From: CAWEFA01 sp963851385
GTDB taxonomy: Bacteria > Bacteroidota > Bacteroidia > Bacteroidales > DTGW01
Length of the DNA stretch: 64,000 nucleotides
Direction of reading: 5' to 3'
NCBI GenBank assembly: GCA_963851385.1
Contig: CAWKPE010000026.1
Span: 1 to 64,000, forward strand
Made by a program: the position numbers and the translations under genes. A model generated the notes under the pieces. The model saw only the letters and a list, made by a program, of their open reading frames with translations, made no database searches and was not told the origin of the DNA. How positions within the stretch are numbered: position 1 is the first letter of the stretch; every line of letters starts with the position of its first letter. Below, in pieces: positions 35,641-44,628 of the stretch.

Positions 35641-37119
35641 ATGAAAAAAATAATTAAATTATCAATTATAATGCTGCTTGTCTTAAGTACATCATGCAGC
35701 AAGGATTGGTTAAATATAAATTCTGATCCAAATGCTATTCTCTCCGCTCCTGATAGCTTGGTATTTCCTTCCGGAGTTGCTTCAGTTGCAACAGTTGTCG
35801 GTGGGCAGTATGCTATAATGGGAGGAATATGGAGTCAGTTTTTTACACAAAACAATACTGCCAATCAATATAAAGACCTCGATGGATTTAATATAACAAC
35901 TACTACCATGGATGACCAGTGGGATGAATTATATGCCGGGGCTCTGGAGGATTTTAAATATGTACGGGAACAGGCCCAGCAGGAAAAGAACTGGCAATTG
36001 GTTTTAATGAGCACTGTTATGGAAGCTTATGTATACCAGGTTCTTGTTGATTTATACGATCAAGTACCTTATAACGAAGCATTACTTGGATCAGCAAATA
36101 TGAGCCCGCATTATATTGGCGGACAAATGGTTTATGATTCGTTAATAATGAAAATAAACAATGCGGAAAAACTCGATTTTACTGCTAAAACTTCTAAGAA
36201 TCCGGGTTCGGAAGATTTCTTATTTGGTGGTAATTTGACTTCATGGCTTCAATTTGCGAATACACTAAAACTAAAAATATTCCTTAGGCAATACTATGCC
36301 CGGCCAACTGTCACAAGTGCAGGAATTGCCGCGATGGTTAATGATGCAAATTTTGAAGGCTTTTTAACCACCAATGCAGCAATGACTCAATATCAAGCTC
36401 AAAACTTAAAAGATAATCCTTTATATGAAGAAAATATTAGGACTTTAAATTTTACAGGAAACCTGGCAATGAGTAATACAATATATTCATGGTTAATTCA
36501 GAATAACGATACTTTTAGATTATTTAAATTATTTCTTCCTGGAGATAATGGTTACGCGGCTTTAGTTCAGGGTGATTTTTTAAATCCGAATTCTGATAGT
36601 AAATTATGGTCAGTTTTTAATGAATCACCAACTGATCCAGTATATTTTATTACTGCTGCAGAAAGCTACTTTTTGCAAGCTGAAGCTATTTTACGTGGCT
36701 TAATTACTACTGGATCTGTAAAGGCAGCTTATGATAAAGGTGTATTAAGTGCATTTCAGCAACTGGGAATTGATGGTAGCTCATTTATTGCTCCGGGTGG
36801 CGTTTACGAATACAAGGATTCGACTTTAGAAGCTAACCTGGAACAGATTATAGTACAAAAATGGGCATCAATGGCAGGAACACATGGTTTGGAAGCATAT
36901 ATTGAACATACCAGGACACATTATCCAAAAGAAAGTCTGGTTAAAGGAACTGATCCTTCATATATTCCGGGACAATGGACCTTACCTGTAAACGCGTCAA
37001 TTAAATCATTTCCTAAACGATTGCTTTTCACCGACCATGAAAAAGATCGTAATATAAATACTCCGGCAGAGGTTCCGGTTACTACCCCGGTATGGTGGGA
37101 TAAGAATACTTCAAAATAA
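35641..37119 (+). CDS. SusD/RagB-like outer-membrane lipoprotein, 492 aa
   Basis: A surface lipoprotein that binds substrate and caps the SusC barrel. The lipobox LSTSC has Cys19, followed by KDWLNINSDPNAI, the usual SusD-type start. A helical TPR-like fold with SWLQFANTLKLKIFLRQYY and ESYFLQAEAILRG fits the SusD-like group 2. It starts 25 bases after susC. The C-terminal sequence PKRLLFTDHEKDRN matches the conserved end of this group. Function depends on the SusC partner. Confidence 0.95.
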   Translation: MKKIIKLSIIMLLVLSTSCSKDWLNINSDPNAILSAPDSLVFPSGVASVATVVGGQYAIMGGIWSQFFTQNNTANQYKDLDGFNITTTTMDDQWDELYAGALEDFKYVREQAQQEKNWQLVLMSTVMEAYVYQVLVDLYDQVPYNEALLGSANMSPHYIGGQMVYDSLIMKINNAEKLDFTAKTSKNPGSEDFLFGGNLTSWLQFANTLKLKIFLRQYYARPTVTSAGIAAMVNDANFEGFLTTNAAMTQYQAQNLKDNPLYEENIRTLNFTGNLAMSNTIYSWLIQNNDTFRLFKLFLPGDNGYAALVQGDFLNPNSDSKLWSVFNESPTDPVYFITAAESYFLQAEAILRGLITTGSVKAAYDKGVLSAFQQLGIDGSSFIAPGGVYEYKDSTLEANLEQIIVQKWASMAGTHGLEAYIEHTRTHYPKESLVKGTDPSYIPGQWTLPVNASIKSFPKRLLFTDHEKDRNINTPAEVPVTTPVWWDKNTSK

Positions 37120-37135
37120 TTAAAACTTAAAAAAT

Positions 37136-37885
37136 ATGAAAAGTATTAAATATATTATTAAACTTCTTGTCGTAGTTTCTTTAATACTAGCGACAAGCTG
37201 CAAGAAGGATTCGGAAAATATTTCCAAAATCACCTATTATCCTGATTTCAAAATGGCGGGTGATCCAATCTATTTTATTCCTCTTGGAAATGCTTTTACT
37301 GACTCCGGAGCAACAGCTACTGAAGATGGTAATCAAATTCCGGTTACTGTGAGTGTTTCGGGCGATTATTTTCAATATTCCGGAACACAAGTTGATATCT
37401 CGTCACCAAATAAGTATATTATTACTTATAGTGCAAAAAACAAGGATGGTTTTGCAGGATCTGTTGAAAGAGATGTTTATATTGTAAGCACGGGCGATTT
37501 GGTTACCAGTATTGAAGGACTATATACTTCAAGTATTACACGTACACCTACACAAGGTACTCCAGGTAACGATGTTGTTTTGACATATGTTATGATTCGA
37601 AAAACTGATGCCAATACTTATGAATTATCAGATGCTATAGGTGGTTATTATGACTTGGGAAGAGGTTATGGTTCAGCATATCGTGCCACAGGAGCTACAG
37701 TTACAGCCAATAACATTGCAACAAACGATTTTACTTATGGACTAAGTTTTGGAGTTGGTGATTTTGGTGGTTCTGCAAGTATTGTATCTTTTAAGGTTGA
37801 CGCTGGTGCAAAAACTATTACTTTTGAAACAGACTGGGATGCTGGTTATGATTTTGTAGTTACCTTAACACAAGTAAATATTTAA
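37136..37885 (+). CDS. Surface lipoprotein with Ig-like domain, 249 aa
   Basis: A lipoprotein (signal peptide with lipobox LATSC, Cys22) in the same operon, 16 bases after the SusD gene. Residues about 30-115 look like the Ig-like domain often seen in SusCD-linked lipoproteins (FTDSGATATEDGNQIPVTVS, then YIITYSAKNKDGFAGSVERD). The C-terminal half (about 125-249) has short beta strands (SIVSFKVDAGAKTITFETDW). This suggests an accessory surface binding protein. I cannot name the ligand. Confidence 0.8.
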   Translation: MKSIKYIIKLLVVVSLILATSCKKDSENISKITYYPDFKMAGDPIYFIPLGNAFTDSGATATEDGNQIPVTVSVSGDYFQYSGTQVDISSPNKYIITYSAKNKDGFAGSVERDVYIVSTGDLVTSIEGLYTSSITRTPTQGTPGNDVVLTYVMIRKTDANTYELSDAIGGYYDLGRGYGSAYRATGATVTANNIATNDFTYGLSFGVGDFGGSASIVSFKVDAGAKTITFETDWDAGYDFVVTLTQVNI

Positions 37886-37889
37886 GATT

Positions 37890-38372
37890 ATGAAAAAGAT
37901 ATTAATTTTAATAACAGGGCTTATTATCTTAAGCTTTTATGCATGTCAGAAATATGACAATCCGGTGGTAACAACTTCTTCCACTTATCCTATCTCAGGT
38001 GAATGGTGGGTTACTCTTAAAGATACTTCTGGTGCAGTTTTGGTGAGTTATTCAAAATTGTTGACATACAATATTGCTTCAGATAAAGGTGATTCTATTT
38101 GGGTAGATGATGGAGGTAATATATGGGACTTTAAAGTAAAAGCAGCATGCAATGTAAAAACAAGAACATTTGCAGTTGATTCTACCCTTAATCAATATTA
38201 TAATATTAAAGTTGCGATAAAAAATGGAATTGTAGTGCTCAAAGGAGGCAAAACAAAAGGCGGAAATGTATCCGATAGTATTTACATGCAAATAGGATTT
38301 ACCGATGGAGGTGGCGCTACATATATAATTTCTGGTGTTCGTAGAACAGGATTTACTGCGGATGATTATTAA
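37890..38372 (+). CDS. Lipid-binding-type lipoprotein of a SusCD operon, 160 aa
   Basis: A small lipoprotein (signal ending LSFYAC, Cys19). The body reads like the lipocalin-like lipid-binding putative hydrolase family found beside SusCD genes: SGEWWVTLKDTSGAVL, IWVDDGGNIWDFKVKAAC and GGNVSDSIYMQIGFTDGG. It starts 4 bases after the previous stop, so the two are co-translated. It is the last gene of the operon, followed by a terminator 20 bases on. The family name is descriptive and the function is not known. Confidence 0.78.
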   Translation: MKKILILITGLIILSFYACQKYDNPVVTTSSTYPISGEWWVTLKDTSGAVLVSYSKLLTYNIASDKGDSIWVDDGGNIWDFKVKAACNVKTRTFAVDSTLNQYYNIKVAIKNGIVVLKGGKTKGGNVSDSIYMQIGFTDGGGATYIISGVRRTGFTADDY

Positions 38373-38392
38373 AATATTTTTTTAATATTTTT

Positions 38393-38420
38393 AAAAAGCT
38401 GCCCTAGGGTGGCTTTTTTT
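38393..38420 (+). terminator. Terminator of the susCD operon
   Basis: The stem AAAAAGCTGCCC / GGGTGGCTTTTT (two G-T pairs) with loop TA is followed by a run of T. The truncated rhs frame opens only 13 bases later. Confidence 0.88.
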
Positions 38421-38435
38421 ATTTCCAGATAGCAA

Positions 38436-41225
38436 GTGAGTTCCACTCCCACTCCATATACAGCAACGATTACTGATAATAACCTGGGAATTTCTAAATC
38501 ACAAACTTTCGATGCAACAGGCAATTTAACTATTGCAAAAACCATCCCTTCAACAGGCAGTGCCACTGAATTAGATTATGCGTATTTGCCCATTGGAGAA
38601 ATTTCGGCTATTACCAATAATACAGATGGAAGCAGTACAACCATGGGTTATGATAATATTGGAAATCAAACTTCTCTTACCGATCCTGATGCTGGTACCA
38701 TCAAATACAGGTACAACGGTTTTAGCCAGTTGGTATCCCAGCACGATGTATCAAACCAGGTAGATACTCTAATCTATGACCAGTATGGAAGATTGATAAC
38801 AAAAAAATCCACAGACAAAAACAGTAATATCAGTACAACTTCTTATGTTTATTCCTCTACCCCTGGTTCGCTTGGTTTGCTGCAAAGTGTTTCGCGCGAT
38901 AATGTAACTGAAACTTATTCCTATGATGCCCTGTGCCGTCCCAAGTCAATTACAGTTTCTACCAATGGTTTGTGGCCAGACGGTTTACAACTACCTTCCA
39001 CTACATACATTTACAATAATGCTGGTCAGTTAGGCAGTATTGCATATCCCTCTGGACTTACAGTAAATTACCAGTATGACGGTGTAGGCAACCTGAAAGA
39101 AATAGACAATGCATCAGGAGGTAGTCCTATCTGGACAGGCAACAATGTCAATGCACTTAACCAATGGACAAAATTTACTCTGGGTAACGGGCTTGTCACG
39201 CAGTGGGGTTACGATGCCACTTACCAGCTCAACAGCATTCAAACGGGTACCGGCGGAAGTGTGCAGAACCTTCGTTTTACTTTTAACGCCATGGGTCAGT
39301 TGAAACAAAGAACTAGTGGTGTTGGTATTAGTATTTTAACCGAAAACTTTGATTATGATGCTATGAATAGGCTAAAGGACTCACAGGTTGGTACAACAGG
39401 TACTTTATTTAAATATACTTACACGGCCAATGGCAATATTGATATCACAACATTGGCCGGTAAATATACATACAATACTAATGTTTTAGTACAACCCCAT
39501 GCCGTTCTTAATGTCAGCAACCCTTCCGGTGCAGGAACTTCTGTTTGCGGAAGTGGCACAAAAGTTACCTATAATGCCGAAAACAAAATAACATCAATCA
39601 GTTACAATGATACTTCATACAGTGATGTTTTCACTTATGGCGTTGGAGGCAACCGGTTTAGGGTTGACTTTTCTGGTAAACAAAGTCCGCAAATAACAAG
39701 CAAAATATATATTGGCAGCAGCGAGTTTGGATACAATGGCACAAGCAATGTTTACAAACGCACCATAATTAGTGCGCCAACGGGAGTATGTGCTGTTTAC
39801 CAGGATAGTGGAAGTTCAAAAAATATGTATTATATTCACACCGATTACCAGGGTTCGTGGCTTGCCATAACCGACAATACAGGAGCTGTGAAAAACCGCT
39901 ATAGTTACGATGCATGGGGCCGCCCGCGTGACCCTGCTACATGGAATTTAGATTCCGTGGGTACGAATAATGCTGTTGCAAACCTTACTAAAATGCAGCC
40001 GAGGTTCGATCATGGTTATACGGGCCATGAAATGTTATGTGGCTTTGGACTCATTAACATGAATGGCAGGGTATATGATCCTTATTTGCAGCGTTTCCTT
40101 AGCCCGGATAACTTTGTGCAGGACCCGGCAAATACTCAAAGCCTTAACAGGTATAGTTATTGCATGAATAACCCGCTTATGTTTACTGACCCGGGAGGAA
40201 ATATGTTTTTAAAAGTTCCGTTTTACACACCTTCTGTAAATTCTCGTGATTGGATTGGTGGAAGTGCCGGACCAGGTGATGGAATGGGTGGTCAAAGTAT
40301 AAGTTGTCCTTATGAATGGATTGATGGAACAGATTTATATGTAGAGAAATCAACCGGAGCCGTAGTCAGTTTTGATGAGGTTTCTAATAATTATCTTATA
40401 CCAAATGGTGGTTGTACAACTTTATATGGTTCTGATGCAGCAAATTATTTATATTCAAACTATTTTAATTATAATATTGTAAATAGTCCCACTTTATCTT
40501 ATATGCCTTCTTTTACCGTAACTCAAATAAATCCGATATATTCAATAAATATTGACCCTTATAGAAGTTCAACTTATAATTATAACTTTACTTTTTGTGA
40601 AGATGGAAACTGTAAATTTGAGAATTATTCTTTTACTGTTCAGTATTCTACTGTAAATGTTGAAGGTTATTCATTAGGTGTTTCTAATGAGGTATTAAGT
40701 ACCGGGACTGAAGGAGAAACAGTTGAATATATTAATCATTCAATTGAAGGTTTTGGAACTGGTTTGGAAAATTTTGGAGGCACATTTAGATTGTATAATT
40801 CAAGTGGATTTAGTCCTAAACTTTATGAAGTAAGCGAGCTTACAGGTAGAGGATGGGGAGGAAATGGTTTTGTTAGGACTTTTAGTGCTGCTGAATGGGG
40901 AAGTCGAATAGGAAAAGGCTCAGTAATATTAGGTATTGGATTAGGTGCGTATAGTACTTATCAGGGATATAAAGAAGATGGTAACACTTTCGGCATCCAT
41001 GCCCAGGTGGCAGCTGCTGAATCGGCAGGAGGTATTGTTGGTGGTTGGGCAGGGGCAGAAGCAGGTGCTTGGGCAGGTGCAGCTATTGGTGGACTTATAA
41101 CTTCAGAGACTGGAGGGTGGGGTGCAGTACCAGGAGCTTTTATTGGAGGTATATTAGGTGCTTTTGGAGTAGGTATGGCAGGCTCTGAAGTTGGAAAAAG
41201 AGCCGTATTACAATTACATAGATAA
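38436..41225 (+). CDS. 5'-truncated Rhs/YD-repeat protein with variable C-terminal toxin candidate, 929 aa
   Basis: Residues 1-500 are YD/Rhs repeats (YDNIGNQTSL, YDQYGRLITK). Then comes an Rhs core (YIHTDYQGSWLAITDNTGAV, about 466-485, YSYDAWGRPRDP, HGYTGHEMLCGFGLINMNGR from His526, ending NNPLMFTDPGG at 588). The 341-residue C-terminus is unrelated to the core. It has a beta-rich, aromatic, Cys-containing middle and a glycine-zipper hydrophobic end (AGGIVGGWAGAEAG, GAFIGGILGAFGVG, about 865-920). I recognise no nuclease or deaminase motif. The frame is open only from 38433, begins with GTG just after the susCD terminator, and lacks a signal peptide, promoter and Rhs N-terminus, so it is a fragment. 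The next gene looks like its immunity partner. Confidence 0.85.
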   Translation: MSSTPTPYTATITDNNLGISKSQTFDATGNLTIAKTIPSTGSATELDYAYLPIGEISAITNNTDGSSTTMGYDNIGNQTSLTDPDAGTIKYRYNGFSQLVSQHDVSNQVDTLIYDQYGRLITKKSTDKNSNISTTSYVYSSTPGSLGLLQSVSRDNVTETYSYDALCRPKSITVSTNGLWPDGLQLPSTTYIYNNAGQLGSIAYPSGLTVNYQYDGVGNLKEIDNASGGSPIWTGNNVNALNQWTKFTLGNGLVTQWGYDATYQLNSIQTGTGGSVQNLRFTFNAMGQLKQRTSGVGISILTENFDYDAMNRLKDSQVGTTGTLFKYTYTANGNIDITTLAGKYTYNTNVLVQPHAVLNVSNPSGAGTSVCGSGTKVTYNAENKITSISYNDTSYSDVFTYGVGGNRFRVDFSGKQSPQITSKIYIGSSEFGYNGTSNVYKRTIISAPTGVCAVYQDSGSSKNMYYIHTDYQGSWLAITDNTGAVKNRYSYDAWGRPRDPATWNLDSVGTNNAVANLTKMQPRFDHGYTGHEMLCGFGLINMNGRVYDPYLQRFLSPDNFVQDPANTQSLNRYSYCMNNPLMFTDPGGNMFLKVPFYTPSVNSRDWIGGSAGPGDGMGGQSISCPYEWIDGTDLYVEKSTGAVVSFDEVSNNYLIPNGGCTTLYGSDAANYLYSNYFNYNIVNSPTLSYMPSFTVTQINPIYSINIDPYRSSTYNYNFTFCEDGNCKFENYSFTVQYSTVNVEGYSLGVSNEVLSTGTEGETVEYINHSIEGFGTGLENFGGTFRLYNSSGFSPKLYEVSELTGRGWGGNGFVRTFSAAEWGSRIGKGSVILGIGLGAYSTYQGYKEDGNTFGIHAQVAAAESAGGIVGGWAGAEAGAWAGAAIGGLITSETGGWGAVPGAFIGGILGAFGVGMAGSEVGKRAVLQLHR

Positions 41226-41237
41226 AATCAATTCATT

Positions 41238-41744
41238 ATGGAACGCTTTTGGAATATAGTTCATTATTTTGTTTATAGGGGATTCTATAAACTTCATTTA
41301 TGGTTTAATTATATTAATCCGGTTAGATGGATACTACTAATTCCTGCTCTGAGACGCTTTTATGCTAAAAAGGGGATAGATATAATAGAAGAAGGTGAAA
41401 AAGCATTTAAAAGACCTGATATTGGTATAAGCAGTATATGGGCCGGAGGTTTTATGGGTGCGTTTGTTTTATTTGTTTGTTTTGGATCTGTACTTTATGT
41501 CTTTGGAATTTTTAAAATAGATTATACTATTACACTGGTTCAATTTTTATTTATTCTTGCCATACCCTTTATAGTAAATCATTATTTATTATTTAAGAAA
41601 AAAAAGTACCTCAAATATTTCAAAGAATTTGAAAAAATGCCAAGGGAAGAAAAGAAAAAATGGGCATGGATAAGTTTTGCAGTAATTATAGGCATCATAC
41701 TTTTTTTCATTGGAAGTTTTGTTTATATGAGTTATCGTTTATAA
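41238..41744 (+). CDS. Membrane protein, candidate immunity protein of the Rhs C-terminus, 168 aa
   Basis: I do not recognise the family. It starts 12 bases after the Rhs stop codon. Three hydrophobic segments are seen (about 66-92, 97-117 and 143-164), with amphipathic basic sequence at the N-terminus (FYKLHLWFNYINPVRW) and between helices 2 and 3 (KKKKYLKYFKEFEKMPREEKKKW). Membrane immunity proteins usually protect against toxins that act on the inner membrane, which fits the glycine-zipper end of the Rhs C-terminus. The link is inferred from position and topology. It ends 40 bases before the insertion sequence. Confidence 0.6.
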   Translation: MERFWNIVHYFVYRGFYKLHLWFNYINPVRWILLIPALRRFYAKKGIDIIEEGEKAFKRPDIGISSIWAGGFMGAFVLFVCFGSVLYVFGIFKIDYTITLVQFLFILAIPFIVNHYLLFKKKKYLKYFKEFEKMPREEKKKWAWISFAVIIGIILFFIGSFVYMSYRL

Positions 41745-41913
41745 AGAAAGAAAAATCCTTACCCCTAAATAGCACAAGTCTCTGAGGCTGTGTAAAAATA
41801 GATAGTTGTATTTAACATGTTAATAATTAAATATTTATGTTGATAAAATACTTAATATTTGTTATGAATTTAGAAGATAATAGATTAATTTTCTGGTAAT
41901 TAAATCATAAAAA

Positions 41914-43374
41914 ATGCATTACATACAACCAGAAAACAGAAGCCAATTTATTTTGATGAACAGACTTGATGATCTTGTTCCAGAAAGCCATTATGTAAGG
42001 TTGATAGATGTTTTTGTGGATTATTTCATGCAGGAGCATAAAAACAGTTTTTCATTAAAAGGCTCACAAACAATTGGAAGAAAAGCATATGCGCCAACCA
42101 ATTTACTTAAATTGTACATATATAGTTATTTAAACAGCGTTTCAAGCAGTCGAAAAATAGAAAAAGAATGCTTTAGAAATATTGAAGTAATGTGGTTAAT
42201 GGGCTCATTAAAGCCAGATCATAAGACTATATCAGATTTTCGTAGGGAAAATACCGAAGGAATAAACAATGTATTTCTAGGCTTTATTAATCTTTTAAAG
42301 GATAACGGATACATAAAAGGTAAAACAATAAGCATAGATGGTTCAAAAATCAAGGCAAATGCAGGAATGAGTGTTGATTTAGAAACTGTTTCTAAGAGAC
42401 TAGTAAATATAGAAGAACAATTATCAAAATATTTACAACTATTAGAAACAACGGATAACATAGATGAAGAATTAGCAGAAACTATCCGTGAGAAAGAAAA
42501 AATAACAGAAGAGATACTTGAATTAAAGAAGCAAAAAGAGCAATTGCAAAAGGATAAAGAGGAGCTAGAAAGACAATTGGCAAAAAGAATAAGTCCAACA
42601 GATCCAGAATGCAGAATGATGAAAAGCAGACAGGGAAAACATTTTTGTTATAATGTACAAGCAGCTGTAGACGCAGAAAATAAGATGATTGCTAATATTG
42701 AAGTTGTTTCACAGGAAAACGATAAAGGACAATTGCAGCCTATGGTTGAGAAGATAGAAAAAGAAATTGGAATAAGACCAGAAGAAGTTTTAGCAGATGC
42801 TGGATACTATGTTATGAGCCAAATAGAATGCCTGGAAAATGAAAAGGGTGTAAATTGCTTTGTTGCAATAAATCATAATCAGGAGCAGACAAAGGATCGG
42901 ATACTTGGAATTAACTTCACATATATTCCAGAAAAAGATATCTATCAATGTTCACATAATGGAACACTTAAACCTAAAAATGGCTTAAAAAAAGATAGCC
43001 GAAGAGGGACATTAGCTCAACGTTATTTAGGAGTCGATTGCAAAAAATGTAAGATAAAGGCTGATTGTACAGACTCGTCAGCAAGAACTGTCTATCGTTT
43101 TACTAATCAAAAATGGCGTAATGAATATGAATCTAAAATGAATAGTCTAATTGGAAAAACAAAACTTATTCAAAGAAAAACTCTGTCAGAACATCCATTT
43201 GGCACAATTAAGTATTGGATGGGACATATACCTCTGAAAACCATAGGAAAAGCCAAGGTTAAAGCTGAGATTAATCTTTATTCAATAGGTTATAACCTAA
43301 AAAGATTAATAAATATCGAAGGAATTGAGAAAGTTACAAACATATTCAAACAAAATGAACTCAAGTTGGCATAG
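41914..43374 (+). CDS. IS1182-family DDE transposase, 486 aa
   Basis: The transposase starts HYIQPENRSQFILMNRLDDLVPESHYVRLID, an N-terminal domain typical of IS1182 and related elements. The catalytic core shows the first Asp in GKTISIDGSKIKANA and the second Asp in PEEVLADAGYYVMSQIE. The Glu lies near the C-terminus in the ERPFG-like segment, here LSEHPFGTIKYWMGH. A coiled coil (about 170-228, rich in E and K) separates the first Asp from the rest. A Cys cluster (CKKCKIKADC) lies around residue 377. It is open from start to stop with no frameshift. Confidence 0.93.
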   Translation: MHYIQPENRSQFILMNRLDDLVPESHYVRLIDVFVDYFMQEHKNSFSLKGSQTIGRKAYAPTNLLKLYIYSYLNSVSSSRKIEKECFRNIEVMWLMGSLKPDHKTISDFRRENTEGINNVFLGFINLLKDNGYIKGKTISIDGSKIKANAGMSVDLETVSKRLVNIEEQLSKYLQLLETTDNIDEELAETIREKEKITEEILELKKQKEQLQKDKEELERQLAKRISPTDPECRMMKSRQGKHFCYNVQAAVDAENKMIANIEVVSQENDKGQLQPMVEKIEKEIGIRPEEVLADAGYYVMSQIECLENEKGVNCFVAINHNQEQTKDRILGINFTYIPEKDIYQCSHNGTLKPKNGLKKDSRRGTLAQRYLGVDCKKCKIKADCTDSSARTVYRFTNQKWRNEYESKMNSLIGKTKLIQRKTLSEHPFGTIKYWMGHIPLKTIGKAKVKAEINLYSIGYNLKRLINIEGIEKVTNIFKQNELKLA

Positions 43375-43414
43375 GTAAACTTGAGTTCATAATTACTTTT
43401 AAAGTAATTATGAA
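43355..43414 (+). terminator. Two overlapping hairpins at the end of the transposase gene
   Basis: Hairpin A has arms ATGAACTCAAGTT (43355-43367) and AACTTGAGTTCAT (43378-43390) and spans the stop codon. Hairpin B (43386-43414) has 14-base perfect arms around one base, followed by A-rich sequence. They share 43386-43390, so only one can form at a time, which looks like an attenuator or terminator protecting the element from outside transcription. Confidence 0.6.
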
Positions 43415-43548
43415 AAATATATTTTTACACAGCCTCGGAGACTTGCGCCATTGCAGGGCGCTCTAACGACGATTTGTAAAAAATCCTTTCAATATCTACT
43501 GCCAATATAATATCTTTATCGAATCTATTATTTCAATAAATTCTTTTG

Positions 43549-44628
43549 ATGAAACAAACATTTATTTCAGTAATTACCATTTTTTCTTTTCTTTTCTCAA
43601 TCAAAGCGCAGGAAGTAAAAATTTGTGGTAATATGTTTACTGTTAATGGCAAACATATTTGGTTTAATGGAATAAATACGCCCTGGGAAAATTTTAATGA
43701 TTTGGGTGGTAGTTTTAATTACGAGTGGTGGAATTCTGAATTTCAAAAATATGCAGATAACCATATAAACCTTGCGCGTGTTTGGATTCATTGCGAAGGC
43801 AAAAATAGTCCTGAAACCGACAGCAACGGTTATGTTGCGGGCGCAAGCGATTTGTTCTGGAAGCAAATGGATCAATTGGTCAGGATTTCTAAAGAAAAAA
43901 AAGTATACCTGTTGCCAAGTTTATGGTCTTTTGATATGGTGAATGATAAAAATGCAACATTCGGAAAATACCGTAAATTGTTAAATGATACTAACAATAT
44001 TAAAAGTTATATTGATAATTTTTTAATTCCATTGATCAAGCGATACAATAACGAACCCTATATTCTTGCCTGGGAAATTTGCAATGAACCTGAATGGATG
44101 ATGGAACATGATGCGGATGGTAAATTTCCACGAACTGTTATTCAACTATTCCACGCGATGTGTGCTGCAGCAATACATAAAAATTGCAAAAAACCAGTAA
44201 CCACGGGTTCAGCTTCCGTTAAGTGGAACAGTACAATTTTTAATTACCTAAGAGAAAATGCCGGAAATTGTTGGTCCGATTCTGCTCTTAAAGCTGTCTA
44301 TAAGGATAAAAATGCTTATTTGGATTTTTACCAGGTTCATTGGTACGCTTGGCAAGCACAGCACCTATCATCACCCTATATTCAAACTACAAGATATTAT
44401 AAAATTGACGATAAACCTGTTATTATTGGCGAGTCAGTGGGAGCCGATGTCTGCGATCCTTATTTCTGTCAGACTCTTGTTCAAATGTACGAAAATGCCT
44501 GGCTGAATGGATATAGTGGTGTTTGCGCTTGGAAAACACTTCAAAATGATGGTCAGGGGACATTTGAAAATATTAGTGTTGCAACAAATATATTTTATAA
44601 GAACCATCCAGCATTGGTTTTTCCGTAA
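43549..44628 (+). CDS. Secreted glycoside hydrolase family 5 enzyme, 359 aa
   Basis: A TIM-barrel retaining glycosidase of the GH5 cellulase/mannanase group. A signal peptide (ending LFSIKAQ) is followed by FTVNGKHIWFNGINTPWENF and INLARVWIH. The acid/base Glu180 lies in WEICNEPEW and the nucleophile Glu295 in PVIIGESVGAD, both at the expected strand ends. The aromatic VHWYAW segment lies in between. The substrate is unclear: beta-mannan or beta-glucan are possibilities. ATG 43549 is preferred over a TTG three bases earlier. It is only one mobile element and one Rhs unit away from the susCD operon, so the two may have been one glycan-use locus. Confidence 0.87.
   Translation: MKQTFISVITIFSFLFSIKAQEVKICGNMFTVNGKHIWFNGINTPWENFNDLGGSFNYEWWNSEFQKYADNHINLARVWIHCEGKNSPETDSNGYVAGASDLFWKQMDQLVRISKEKKVYLLPSLWSFDMVNDKNATFGKYRKLLNDTNNIKSYIDNFLIPLIKRYNNEPYILAWEICNEPEWMMEHDADGKFPRTVIQLFHAMCAAAIHKNCKKPVTTGSASVKWNSTIFNYLRENAGNCWSDSALKAVYKDKNAYLDFYQVHWYAWQAQHLSSPYIQTTRYYKIDDKPVIIGESVGADVCDPYFCQTLVQMYENAWLNGYSGVCAWKTLQNDGQGTFENISVATNIFYKNHPALVFP

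Larger units (their letters stand above)
41784..43436 (+). mobile_element. IS1182-like insertion sequence, 1653 bp
   Basis: Perfect 17-base terminal inverted repeats GAGGCTGTGTAAAAATA (41784-41800 and, reversed, 43420-43436) enclose one transposase gene. The sequence outside the ends is also complementary: GCACAAGTCTC on the left (41772-41782) and GAGACTTGCGC (43438-43448) on the right. The element therefore sits at the centre of an 11-base palindrome. No clear target duplication was seen. It is apparently complete and potentially active. Confidence 0.9.

Noticed and set aside
41772..43448. 29-base terminal repeats with two mismatches for the insertion sequence
   Set aside because: The outer 12 bases are better explained as arms of the target palindrome, because an empty relative occurs at about 2.1 kb. 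The 17 perfect bases are taken as the ends.
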